Below, piece by piece: positions 55,391-64,000 of a stretch of DNA of 64,000 nucleotides. Location: positions 70,527,764 through 70,591,763 of the forward strand of contig NC_030683.2 of NCBI RefSeq assembly GCF_000004195.4, in the 5' to 3' direction. A model generated the notes under the pieces. It worked only from the letters and a program-made list of their open reading frames with translations. It was not told the origin of the DNA and searched no databases. Positions within the stretch are counted from its first letter, which is position 1; the number at the start of each line of letters is the position of its first letter. The position numbers and the translations under genes were made by a program. This stretch comes from Xenopus tropicalis. Taxonomy: Eukaryota; Chordata; Amphibia; Anura; Pipidae.

Positions 55391-56738
55391 TCTGACGAGG
55401 GGGAGGAGGCCACCGAGGCCGAGGAGGCCATGGAGGCCCCGGACACCCCCCCCTTTACTCCTCCCCCAGTTTGAGCCCACTTTCCCCGGCCCTTGGGTTC
55501 CCCCCCAGCCCCCCGGATGCCAGCCACCAGGTTCTCCTGCCGAGGAAGGCCCACAACATCGGTCCATGCAGGAGGACCTGGACAATGTGAGGGCTGAGCT
55601 GGCCCAGCTCCGGGGGGAAGTTGCTGAACTCAGGAGGGACTTTCAGGAACTCAAGGGCAGCAAGCCCTAAGTTTCCCCCCCACTTTTTTTTATTTTAAAT
55701 AAAAGTTTTTAGTTTTATACATTTGAACTGAGTAATGTGTCATTATTTATCCTTCATTGATATGGTATTCTATACTTTCATGTAGTTTCCCCTACACTCA
55801 ATATGCTATATGGTTTAAATGTTTGCAAATATTCTGCCAACAATTTTGTCTTTGAGCCCATTTTGCTGAATAGTAAAACTTGCGTTAATTAGTACGTAGC
55901 GTATTTTCTGGCGAGTGTGATAACTGCCAATCCAATGTTTTGTTGCCAGAATAATTGCAATATTATATTTGTCCCCGTTTAATAAAGTGCCCATAACATA
56001 TTTGCCATTTATTCTGTGTCTAAAATCTCTAACTTAATTTAAGCCACTTTAGCTAACGGACCCCTAAATATTTGGCTAAATATTCTTAAATGCCCCCCCC
56101 CCATTTTATTATCTCTAGCATTTTTTTTTTCTTACTTATATTTTTATTGTTTTTTGGGGGGTTTTTGGCAAATAAACTTTTATACAGCACCTCTTTAGCA
56201 CTCTGTGCTCTCCCAGGGCAAAATGTCGCCATTTTTATGCTGCCGATTGTTACAATTAGGGCATGCGATAAATAGCCTGCATGCGGAAAATACCACGCAC
56301 GCTATTTATCGCATTGAAATACCGCGCGTAAAAAAGCGTGAGTATGCTTATAGTGAATTGTGCGATAAATCGCCAAAATTAAGACGCGGTAAAATTTATA
56401 GCGCACGCTAAAAATAGAGCACATTTTATCGCACTTTAGTGAATCAGGCCCTTTGCATTAAAATTGACGCAAAAAAACATTTGTGCAATTCGCTAAAGTA
56501 TTAAGTCACATATCACATTAAGTCACATATCGCGTGCATTAATTTACGCGCAACCGCATGCGTTAATTTTACGCAACACGGTAATTAGCGAATGAAAAGA
56601 ATATTAACGCATGATTCACAAAAGCACCCAAATCGTCAAATGCGTTAATTAGCGCGTGAATGTATGCGTATTTTAGCGCCTAATTGGGGGAGGCGTTGGG
56701 CAGACCACATTTTTTAGTTTTGAATTGAAAAACCTAAA

Positions 56739-58830
56739 ATGGAGTTTGCAATGGGGTTTTTGCTTAATTTGGAGGAGGAACATCAAGTCCCTGAGCCTTC
56801 CAGAGTCATGCGCCCTCGGATTTTCAGGGAAAAGGCCACTTTAGAGGGCTTAAGCGAGGATGAAGTGGTCAGGCGCTACAGGCTCAATAGGGCGGCAATA
56901 TCCAGCCTGTATGAGCTGCAATAGGGCGGCAATATCCAGCTTGCACCACTCGCAGAAGCCGTGCCGTCCCTGGAATGGTGAAACTGCTGTACTCCCTGCA
57001 CTTTTTGGCCACTGGCAGTTTCCAGAGAGTTGGGGGGTTTACGGGGGGGGGGTGTCACAGCCTACCTTTTCACGGTGCTTTGGCCAGGTCCTGGACGCCA
57101 TCCGCTCGGTGTCTGGGAATTTCATTTTAGTTTCATTAGTTACCCCAACATCAGAACGAGTGGAACGCTGTGAAAAGGCATTTTTATGGGGTAAGTGGCA
57201 TCCCCAATGTGTTGGGTGTAATTGATTGCACCCATGTGGCGTTAAACCCCCCCCAAGACAGGGAGCACATTTTTAGAAACCGGAAGGGTTACCACTCCCT
57301 CAACGTGCAAGTGGTGTGTGATGCACATATGAACATCCTGAGCATCGTGTCTGGGTTCCCCGGCTCCTCTCACATGCTTACATCCTAAGGCAGTCCGCAC
57401 TTTACAATGCTTTCGAGACAGGACAAATGCCTCACGGGTGGCTGTTAGGTAAGTATTTGTGTCACGTCTAGCACAACTTGCCCACATTTGCTTTCTGTCT
57501 CCCCCTGTCAAACCAGGCCCTGCCTGCCAAAAGCTTGTTTTGCAATTTGTAAAGTGCCCTCTTTTGCCACTGGGAGAGTCAAAGCAGCTACTTGTAGTGT
57601 CACCTATCAGTCTCACACTGTCACATCTGTTGCAAAAGGGCCGTGTTTTGACACAGGGAGACTGGAAACAGCTTATTTGTTTGCAGCATCTTATTACATG
57701 TTTTTTTTTTCAGGAGATGCTGGCTACCCATGCTCTAGGTGGCTCATCACACCCATTCACAGGCCGCGTTCAGGGGCAGAGTGTGCTTTAACGAAGCACA
57801 TGTGAGAGCGCGGTCTGTGATTGAGCGGACATTTGGGGTCCTTAAAAGCCGGTTCCGCTGCCTGGATAAATCAGGAGGCAGCCTTATGTACACAGGGCTG
57901 CCATCAGGGGGGGAGAGGGGGTACTGTTGTGCAGGGCCCCATGAAAATCTGCTTAGGAAAGGGGGCCCAGGCTCATCACAAACGTTCCTTAAATTGCATA
58001 AGGTTATGTTAAAACTTACTTAAGTTTTGCAAAAGTTTCCAAGAAACACGTGAATTATATTAGTGTCTCCTACACAAACTTTCCAGCAGTGAAATGACTG
58101 GTTATTGGGCCCCACACAGCAACATCATTGGGCCCCTACACTTACGCAATTTAATTAACTTGTGCAAAAACTCTACTTTCAAAGAAACTCACGTAATGTA
58201 CATATAAACTCCACAGACCACCCCCCCCCATTAAAAAACTGACTGTAGCACATACTGTATAATTATTTTTACTATTTTTATGAACTACTACTGACTGGTT
58301 ATTGGGCCCCACAGAAAGATCATTGGGGGCCCCTAAGCTTATGCAGTTTACGTAACATAATGCAAAAACTTACGTAACTTCCATATCAAGTAATGGAGCG
58401 GGGGCAGGTAGGTGGGAAGGGGTTAAACTTGACCCCCTATATAACTGAATGACTTATTAGCACATTAATCAATGTAACTCTTTATATGAACTGCTTATTA
58501 GAGAGTAACATCAGCTGTTTATATTGCACACACAAGAGGCATGGTTAAAATGTTGGTACTACGCACTTGTTCATGGGGGGCCCCATATAAATAACCTTTG
58601 CAGGGCCCCAGAGTTTCTGATGGCAGCCCTGTATGTACAGCCCTACTAAAGTTTTAAACATTGTGGCTGCTTGTGATGTACTGCACAATCTGGCAAACCG
58701 GCATGGCTTATCAGGTGATGTGGCTGATGACCTGGAGGACCCCATACATCCACAAGATCCTGTCCGAGGTGCGGATGCCAGAGGGAATGAAGTCCGGGGA
58801 CAAATCGTTAACAATTACTTTTCCTGTAAG
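56739..58830 (+). pseudogene. PIF/Harbinger transposase of element B
   Basis: Exon 1 56739-57448 starts MEFAMGFLLNLEEEHQ and has RPRIFREKATLEGLSEDEVV. A 34-bp tandem duplication at 56886-56953 and further indels break the middle. Then VSGIPNVLGVIDCTHVAL (first catalytic Asp), FRNRKGYHSLNVQVVCDAHM (second Asp) and FPGSSH, after which one base is missing. The intron is 57449-57713 (GTAAGT ... TTTTTCAG), and the junction restores LLGDAGYPCSRW. Exon 2 carries SVIERTFGVLKSRFRCLDK with the third acidic residue. It is split by a hAT MITE at 57893-58631, then SPTKVLNIVAACDVLHNLAN. A DDE nuclease of the DDE_Tnp_4 type; dead in this copy. Confidence 0.88.
57893..58631. mobile_element. hAT MITE inside the transposase gene
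   Basis: 739 bp with ends CAGGGCTGCCATCAG and CTGATGGCAGCCCTG, flanked by a perfect 8-bp duplication TATGTACA (57885-57892, 58632-58639). Removing it restores the transposase frame (SLMY-SPTKV). The interior has GGGCCCC-rich segments. Confidence 0.92.
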
Positions 58831-59700
58831 TACCTACATCTTTAATCCCATACACAAGAAATACTAAACAAAAAAAAAGATTTATTTACAGGGAACCCAC
58901 TTCCAAAAGAAATGGTTTTGAGCAGGTGATTCCTCCACCCGCAACACAAATAGAAAAAACAGAAAGAACGATTTTCAAAAAACATAGGCCTAAGAAAAGA
59001 TAGGTTCAACAGATCCCTAATGTGGCAGATTTATTTTCTTTTACGAAGCTGCCTAGTAGAACCTGCAGAAGCGGTAGCTGTTCTCTCACCACTAGCTCAA
59101 CTGGTAGAGCATATTGGCTCTGTTGGCTTTTGTGCCTTTTGTTGTAAGGCAATTTGTTGCTCTAGGAGCGAATTTTGGCGAGCCAACAATGCAAGTTTTT
59201 GCCTTTTCAGTTCTAACCACTCCTCTTGCAGGCTTAACATGGCAGCCTTGTGTTGTGCTTTCCGTGCCTCACTGGCCTGTTGTAGGCTTAACATGGCCGA
59301 CTCATGTGCAGCTTGCCGTGCCTGACTGGCATTGTAGGCATTAGTGGCCACACACAAGTCAACATGCATGGTGTCCAATTTTTTCATTAAGGCTTTATAA
59401 TGCCTTATTAGGGATTTGTGGAACCTATCTTTCTCAGGTTCCTGGGGGGCCACATTATCTCCTATGGCCTGGGTTGGGACCTGCTGCTGGGGAATATTGG
59501 CCGGCTCCTCATCTGAGAACAAGGCCACATCTGGTGACAATTGTGATTCACAAATAAATTACAAGGTATATTTTGGTGACTATTCGGTAACGCGGCAAAG
59601 TCATTGTAATCGCGCGACACGCGACCATTCAGCATCACAGAGCCTACACAGACATCTGCCTACAGTGACCATCTGCTGAAACAGAGACAACAGAGACAAC

Positions 59701-61154
59701 ATGGCTGGAGTAACTGCTCTGAGTCTGGAGGAGAGCCGATACATCATCCGCTTCCTCCTGCGTAAGTGTTACGACACACAGCCACTGTGGACCATAGGGG
59801 TCCATGTAAAGAAGAGGTTTATCCTCAGAAAACTAATAAGGAGAATGCGGAGGAAGTTCGGTCTGGTGATGGAACTGCGAGATCTTCAGCGGCTGTGGTC
59901 CGACATCAAGCGCAGGAATCGAGAATTAAGTGGGGAGATTGCAAAGGGAAATTATTGTATTGTATTAATGTTTTAAAGAATAGGTTAATTTTCAATTAAT
60001 TTTACCTAAAAAAAAAATTTAATAAATGTATATTCTATATATATGTATATATGCATGTTTTTTTCAAAACGACACATAATATGTTGTGCCAGTTTGAAAA
60101 AATAATACATATACATCTATTTACCAAAACATATATACATATGTGTATATATACATATGCATAAATAAGTATATAAAGATCTATATGTATGTATATATGT
60201 ATGTATGTATCTATATGTATGTATGTATGTATGTTTTCTTAGCTCGGGCCCCCTTTAATCATGTCCGGGCCCTGTCATTGCTGGCCTCCTCCGCTATGTC
60301 CCGCTGCCCCGCACAACATCTGCGCTTTTATAAGGTTGTGCCCCGTGCGTGTGATGTCAATACGCACGAGGCACAACCTTATAAAAGCGCAGATGTAGCG
60401 GGGAGCAGTGGGACATAGCAGAGGATGTCACCAAAGCTGGAGGACGCAGGGGAGCCGGAGGAAGCAGGAGGACGCGGGGAGGGGAGCACTGGAGGATGCT
60501 TGGGGGGCCCTGTGGGAAGCAGGAGGATGCTGGGGGTGAGCCGTAGGATACTGGAGGATGCTGGGGGGAGCCGAATGATGCAGGGGAGGAGCAGGAGGAA
60601 TCAGTAAGGAAGCAGCAGGGAGCGGGCCATAGTATGAATAATTTGGGGAAGGACCACAAATGTTTTAGGGGGCCCTGGGCTGGCTAGCAATGTTTTAGGG
60701 GGCCCTGTGTGTCCTGTGTATTGATGGGAGGGGTCCCTGGGGGAGGGGCCATTGGGGGCATGGGAGGAGGGGGGCACAAAACATTTTTTTGTGAGGGGCC
60801 CCGTGATTTCTAATGGTGGCCCTGTGTATGAATGTATATATATGTATCATATATTAAAACAACATCTTGTAATATTATCTCACAGAACTTGAACAGGATG
60901 ATGTACCGGCCCCAGATGCTCCAGAGGCCCCAGATGCCTCAGAGGCCCAAGAAGACTGGGAAGAATGGTTGGCAGATCCTCCTGAGGATCCCCATGAGGG
61001 ACCCTCAAATCGGACTGAAGATGTGGGGACCCAAACAACACCTGGGTGGTCAGATCATACACTTCAGTCAATTCAGGAGGACATTGCCTCCATAAGGTCA
61101 CACTTGGCCAAAATGCAGCAGGACATTGCTGAGCTCAAGGCCAGCAAGGCCTAA
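59701..61154 (+). CDS. Gene X of element B (accessory protein, unknown function)
   Basis: Exon 1 59701-59947 (247 nt): MAGVTALSLEESRYIIRFLL, CYDTQPLWTIGVHVKKRFIL, RKLIRRMRRKFGLVMELRDL, QRLWSDIKRRNRELSGEIAK. Exon 2 60886-61154 after CTCACAG: ELEQDDVPAPDAPEAPDASE, an acidic DWEEWLADPPEDPHEG, then the coiled coil LQSIQEDIASIRSHLAKMQQ ending ELKASKA. The joined frame is open for 171 residues. The donor reads GAAATT where element A has GTAATT, so this copy has probably lost splicing. Start chosen as the ATG matching A's exon 1. AATAAA at 61218. The N-terminus could be a Myb/SANT-like or other helical DNA-binding fold; that is inference. I do not recognise it as a named family. Confidence 0.65.
60020..60235. 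repeat. TATG/TA-rich microsatellite region
   Basis: Irregular runs of tatg, tata and atgt units within the gene X intron. Confidence 0.85.
60288..60424. repeat. Palindrome with 60-nt arms containing TATAA
   Basis: Arms 60288-60350 and 60361-60424 are inverse complements with few mismatches around 'gtgatgtcaa'. Each arm contains 'atctgcgcttttataaggtt' or its inverse. One arm is related to 8625-8670 in the minisatellite element. Confidence 0.85.
60425..60600 (+). repeat. GGAGGATGC-type imperfect tandem repeat
   Basis: Irregular units of 'ggaggatgctggggg', 'ggaggacgcagggg' and similar. The small frames across it have no coding evidence. Confidence 0.75.
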
Positions 61155-62733
61155 CTTGTAAATATTGTGTATATATATATATATATATAAAAGTTAATAT
61201 ATTTTTTTATGACGTAAATAAAAGATTTTTTGTTGTATTTTTGAACTAGGGAATGTATGATTATTTTGCGTTCATTGATGGTATTCTATACTGTCATGCC
61301 TGGTTTCATGTAGTTTCTGCTCCACTCATCTGCTTTCATCTCAGCACATATTTTCCACATATTTTGTCTTTAGGCTGTTTCGCTGACTAGTAAACCTTGC
61401 GTTAATTAGTACGTAGCGTATTTTCTGGCGAGTGCGATAACTGGCGATCAAATATTTTTGTGCCAGAATAATCGCAATATTATATTTGGCGCAGTTTATG
61501 AAACTGGCAATAACATATTTGGCGTTTATTCTGTCTAAAAATTGTGCAACTAAATTTAACGCAATTTAGTAAACGGACCCCTAAGTATTTTGGGAAATAA
61601 TTCTTAAATATCCCCCCCCCTATTTACTGGCCTAATTTGTTGTTGTACTCCATAGCTTTGAGAACATAAGTTGCACACTTAATAATAGGCGTGCCATACA
61701 TACATTACATACAAGTAAATTAAGTAGGAAAGAAGCCAAAAAGGAAGGAAAGTCAGTAAGCCAAAAGGAAAAGCCGATTGAGTATAAAAGCAGATGAGCA
61801 AGTGTTAAATAGAAAGATGATAAGATAAGATATTTACCTGTATTTGGAGTCCTCTGCCAGCTTTTTCTTCAGGACCCTTTTAATGTCCTGGTAGTGCTTC
61901 TTGCGGTGTTGGACACTGTGCAGACAGACCCCAATGCTGTTAACGTGGTCTGCTATGTCCCTCCAGGCCTTGGTTTTCACAGCAGTTGGTGTCTTCCCAG
62001 CATATTTGCCAATGATCTTATGGAAGACCGGCACGATCCTCTCCACCAACGCCTCATTCTCAAACTCAGAGAATTTTAAATTACAGAGCCTGATCTCCTG
62101 CTGTCTCTTCCTGCTCCTTTTTGCAGATGACGGGGGTGGAAGCTCCTCACTCTCCTCTCCACTGGCTTCCTCTGGCCGATAATCCCTGTCAGTGACCTCC
62201 ACATCAGACACATCAGGGGTACCAATGAAGCCAGGCCTCTCTCTGTCACTGTCGGAGCTGGGTGACAAGGCAGCTGGAACACTTGGAAGGTGTTCCCACC
62301 TTTTTCCCTCTCACACTGCTCTCCATGGCTTTTTCTCTCTCTCTCTCTTACAATTTTGCACTACCACCTTCTGTGCTCTCCCAGCGCAAATGCACAAAAT
62401 GGCGCTAGTTATGTGCTACTGTGTGCGTCAATTAACATGCGTGCGCTAATTTGCGCGCATGCAACAAGTACCGCATGTGCGTTAATTAGCGCTTGTGAAA
62501 AGTAGCGCATGCACATTAGTTACTGCGCGTTGCGTCTAATACCGCACAAAAATAATCTTCACGACTTAAATAACGCAAACAGCATCGCATCTAAATTAAC
62601 GCAAATATACTTTTAGTGAATTGTGCCTTAAGCCGCGAAAAATTATACGCGATAACAGTTTTAACGCATGCTATAAATAGCGCATGTTTTAACGCACTTT
62701 AGTGAATCGGCCATCATGTGTCTTACCCTATAG

Positions 62734-63040
62734 CAATGTTCCCCAACCACTGGCTCGTGAGCAACATGTTGCTCACCAACCCCTTGGATGTTGCTCTCAG
62801 AACCCCAAACCAGGTAGTTATTTTTGAATTCCTGACTTGGTGGCAAGTTTTGATTGGATAAAAACAAGATTTACTACCAAATAAAGCCCCCTGTAAGCTG
62901 ATAGTGTGCATAGAGGCTGCCTAATAGCCAATCTTCCCCCTTATTTGGCACCTCCATGAATGTTTATGATGCTTGTGTTGCTCTCCAAGTCCTTTTACAT
63001 TTGGCTGTGGCTCAGGAGTAGGAAAGGTTGGGGACCCATG
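62734..63040. mobile_element. hAT MITE, 8-bp duplication CCCTATAG
   Basis: 307 bp; ends CAATGTTCCCCAACC and GGTTGGGGACCCATG. Perfect 8-bp duplication at 62726-62733 and 63041-63048. A common frog hAT MITE with 'gctcgtgagcaacatgttgc' near its left end. Non-coding. Confidence 0.92.
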
Positions 63041-63048
63041 CCCTATAG

Positions 63049-63892
63049 GAATCAAATGATTAGGGTGCTGTGCGCCAGTGGTTCTTGAACTTAATTACGA
63101 CTAAATGATTATTTAAATCCACAGAGGGGTAATAACAAGCAATAATGCAGGACTAGCATAGATCAGGTATTTCCTCACAATACTTGTTTAATAAGACCCC
63201 CCCAACATGATCAATCAAGGCACAATATTCAGCAACAATAGGTTACCTCCAGCTTTAGGGAATCTTCTTCCCAGTGGAAGCCAGCCAATTCCCTATCTTA
63301 GGGGTCCCCAAAGTTTTTTTTTACCTTTATTATTATTTATTTATTTGGTAGCCTAATGTGAACTTGCAGACTACATGAGGCCCTGCTTGGCTGTACACAT
63401 GGTCTTTTTGCCTCCAAAACATGCCTCCAAGTCAGAAATTAAAAAATAAGCACCTGCTTACACTTGTTCCTCACTTCTAGGCAACAGTACACCCTGGATC
63501 TCTAATCACACTGACAATCCTCATCAGAGCCAAAAGCTGCTCAACTAGCTAGCTCTAACTCTCAGGCGTGTGGCTATAGAGGCCAGTTTTTAAAAAGAAA
63601 ATGGGGAAAAATGAGGCAACTCCCCACTCACATGCATGCCTGCCAAATGAGGAGGGTATGTAAATGTGAGTAGCCAGGGAGCAGGCTGTGCTCGCCAGGT
63701 CCAGCTAAAGACTTTCTTTGCAGTGGGCGACAGATTGCTAGGCCACTGCCATTACACCTAGTGCGATCTGATACTTAGTATGTCCTGCTCTATTTGGCCT
63801 AAACTTAAGCCTAAGCTTATGCCAATGTCACACTTGGCTGCTCAGGTGGGCTGCTACACAAAATAGACCCAGAGCACATGGCTATTCTGCCT
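63049..63892. other. Non-coding stretch
   Basis: 'taggggtccccaaagt' at 63300 resembles a hAT MITE end without a partner. Nothing else recognisable. Confidence 0.35.
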
Positions 63893-64000
63893 TTCTGGAG
63901 AAAGTGCAAAGACGTGCAACTAAACTGGTTAAGGGGATGGAAGATTTAAACTATGAGGTGAGACTGTCGAGGTTGGGGTTGTTTTCTCTGGAAAAGAGGC
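63893..64000 (+). mobile_element. CR1 LINE 3' part, continues past the window
   Basis: From about 63896 the sequence 'agtgcaaagacgtgcaacta' onward is almost identical to 24337-24420 of the first CR1 (end of ORF2, [18 protein letters not shown]). It lacks the 10-bp deletion of that copy. 5'-truncated; runs off the window end. Confidence 0.9.

Larger units (their letters stand above)
54139..55670 (+). pseudogene. Gene X of element A (two exons, frameshifted)
   Basis: Exon 1 54139-54385 (247 nt): RRYIISVLLRAGYDQPPPGD, then LGVHERKRAILAELRQGLLA and LRRLWSDLKRRSPELVAEIR. The donor is GTAATT. Exon 2 begins at 55062 after TTTCACAG, in frame (E-LQLAPPPQ). It holds Pro/Ala-rich sequence, a 27-bp minisatellite (55183-55390) and an acidic stretch (SDEGEEATEAEEAMEA). 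A C8 run near 55446 shifts the frame so that the final coiled coil (LAQLRGEVAELRRDFQELKG) lies in another frame, ending TAA 55668-55670. AATAAA follows at 55698. The N-terminal part looks like a basic helix-turn-helix of the Myb/SANT-like kind; function unknown. Confidence 0.7.
53520..56451 (+). mobile_element. Harbinger element A: non-autonomous, carries gene X only
   Basis: Ends GGGCCTGATTCACTAAAG and CTTTAGTGAATCAGGCCC are perfect inverted repeats. Flanked by TTT at 53517-53519 and 56452-56454. Compared with B it lacks the transposase and both Myb exons but keeps gene X, its downstream region ('cttgcgttaattagtacgta' at 55879 and 61397) and the subterminal CG-rich motifs. It is inserted 40 bp inside B's left end. 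Confidence 0.92.
59029..62326 (-). pseudogene. Myb/SANT-like protein gene of element B, two exons
   Basis: Exon 1 on the reverse strand runs from an ATG at 62326 (frameshift near 62280) or from about 62268 to 61838, ending CAG|GTAAAT. It has an acidic start (SDSDRERPGFIG), a basic KRSRKRQQEIR and a trihelix domain, FSEFENEALVERIVPVFHKI ... TKAWRDIADHVN ... HRKKHYQDIKRVLKKKL. Exon 2 is 59540-59029 with a long Gln/Ala-rich coiled coil (EEWLELKRQKLALLARQNSL) and a basic end RQLRKRK; a TGA at 59097-59099 interrupts it. With the donor as read, the exons do not join in phase through the CACCAG acceptor, so an indel or another acceptor is implied. In known Harbinger elements this protein brings transposase to DNA and the nucleus. 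Confidence 0.75.
53477..62714 (+). mobile_element. Harbinger element B: three genes, autonomous type
   Basis: Ends AGGGCTGATTCACTAAAG and CTTTAGTGAATCGGCCAT, flanked by CAT (53474-53476, 62715-62717). Without the 2932-bp element A inserted at its left end it is about 6.3 kb. Gene order: transposase (+, 56739-58830); Myb-like exon 2 (-, 59540-59029); gene X (+, 59701-61154); Myb-like exon 1 (-, 62326-61838). Gene X thus lies inside the intron of the Myb-like gene. A hAT MITE interrupts the transposase. Confidence 0.85.

Noticed and set aside
55056..55585. Long reverse-strand Gly/Trp/Pro-rich ORFs opposite gene X
   Set aside because: Shadows of the 27-bp minisatellite in exon 2; the plus strand has conserved exon structure shared with element B.
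59089..59115. 'tagctcaactggtagagcat', a perfect-looking tRNA D-arm / A box
   Set aside because: No anticodon arm, T arm or B box follows, and the stretch is the reverse of the Myb-like exon 2 (residues around its premature stop).
59560..61600. Gene X region of B as a separately nested element A
   Set aside because: No GATTCACTAAAG terminal repeats or duplication flank it inside B; similarity to A extends smoothly into B's own subterminal sequence.
61834..62268. Myb-like exon 1 as a free-standing host gene
   Set aside because: It lies within the terminal repeats of element B, ends at a splice donor and is paired with a coiled-coil exon on the same strand, as in Harbinger Myb-like genes.

Overview
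This is a gene-poor, transposon-saturated stretch of vertebrate nuclear DNA, most likely from an anuran of the Xenopus type. The evidence is compositional: CR1 and L2-like LINEs, Penelope-like elements (PLEs) with hammerhead motifs, TTAA-flanked Kolobok/piggyBac-type MITEs, very many PIF/Harbinger-like MITEs with 3-bp target duplications, and hAT elements with exact 8-bp duplications. This mixture is what I know from Xenopus genomes. No operons, bacterial signals, convincing tRNA or rRNA genes, or CRISPR arrays are seen. Only one place (40.8-41.3 kb) looks like host protein-coding exons, possibly of a BRAT1-like gene.

Layout. 0-8.5 kb: old MITEs and a solo Ty3-type LTR with a perfect 5-bp duplication (7892-8495). 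8.6-9.5 kb: a terminal-repeat element filled by a G-rich minisatellite. 9.9-19.5 kb: one L2/CR1-superclade LINE cut by a 5.6-kb near-intact hAT transposon (10440-16049), a short MITE (16.3-16.55 kb) and a 388-bp hAT MITE of the same family (18023-18410). 19.7-21 kb: BEL/Pao-like gag debris and an antisense LINE piece. 21.57-25.76 kb: a nearly complete CR1 interrupted by a Harbinger-like MITE. 26.4-28.7 kb: a 0.9-kb tandem duplication and nested foldback MITEs. 31.1-33.65 kb: a second CR1 with a MITE-inside-MITE, ended by a 138-nt near-perfect palindrome of PLE origin. 34-36 kb: PLE relics. 36.6 kb: a 33-bp minisatellite. 38.5-40.65 kb: an internally deleted Ty3/gypsy chromovirus with a 3' LTR. 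42.9-46.5 kb: two PLE copies in opposite orientation, with hammerhead motifs. 47.5-53 kb: assorted MITEs.

53.48-62.71 kb is the most interesting part. A 6.3-kb PIF/Harbinger element (B) encodes a DDE transposase (+), a Myb/SANT-like protein (- strand, two exons), and a third two-exon gene ('gene X', + strand) lying inside the Myb intron. Inserted in B's left end is a 2.9-kb relative (A) that has lost transposase and Myb but keeps gene X. Gene X encodes a basic helix-rich N-terminal domain of 82 residues (exon 1 is exactly 247 nt in both copies), an acidic or Pro-rich linker and a C-terminal coiled coil. I do not know it as part of the standard two-gene Harbinger set. Short MITEs elsewhere in the window (31 kb, 36 kb, 47.5 kb) share B's ends and even its transposase start-codon region.

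Most coding sequence here is broken (in-frame stops, frameshifts, truncations). The hAT transposase (one frame, three stops) and gene X of B (full frame, only its splice donor lost) are the best preserved. Boundaries and target duplications were read by eye. Family names rest on recognised motifs, not on database searches.
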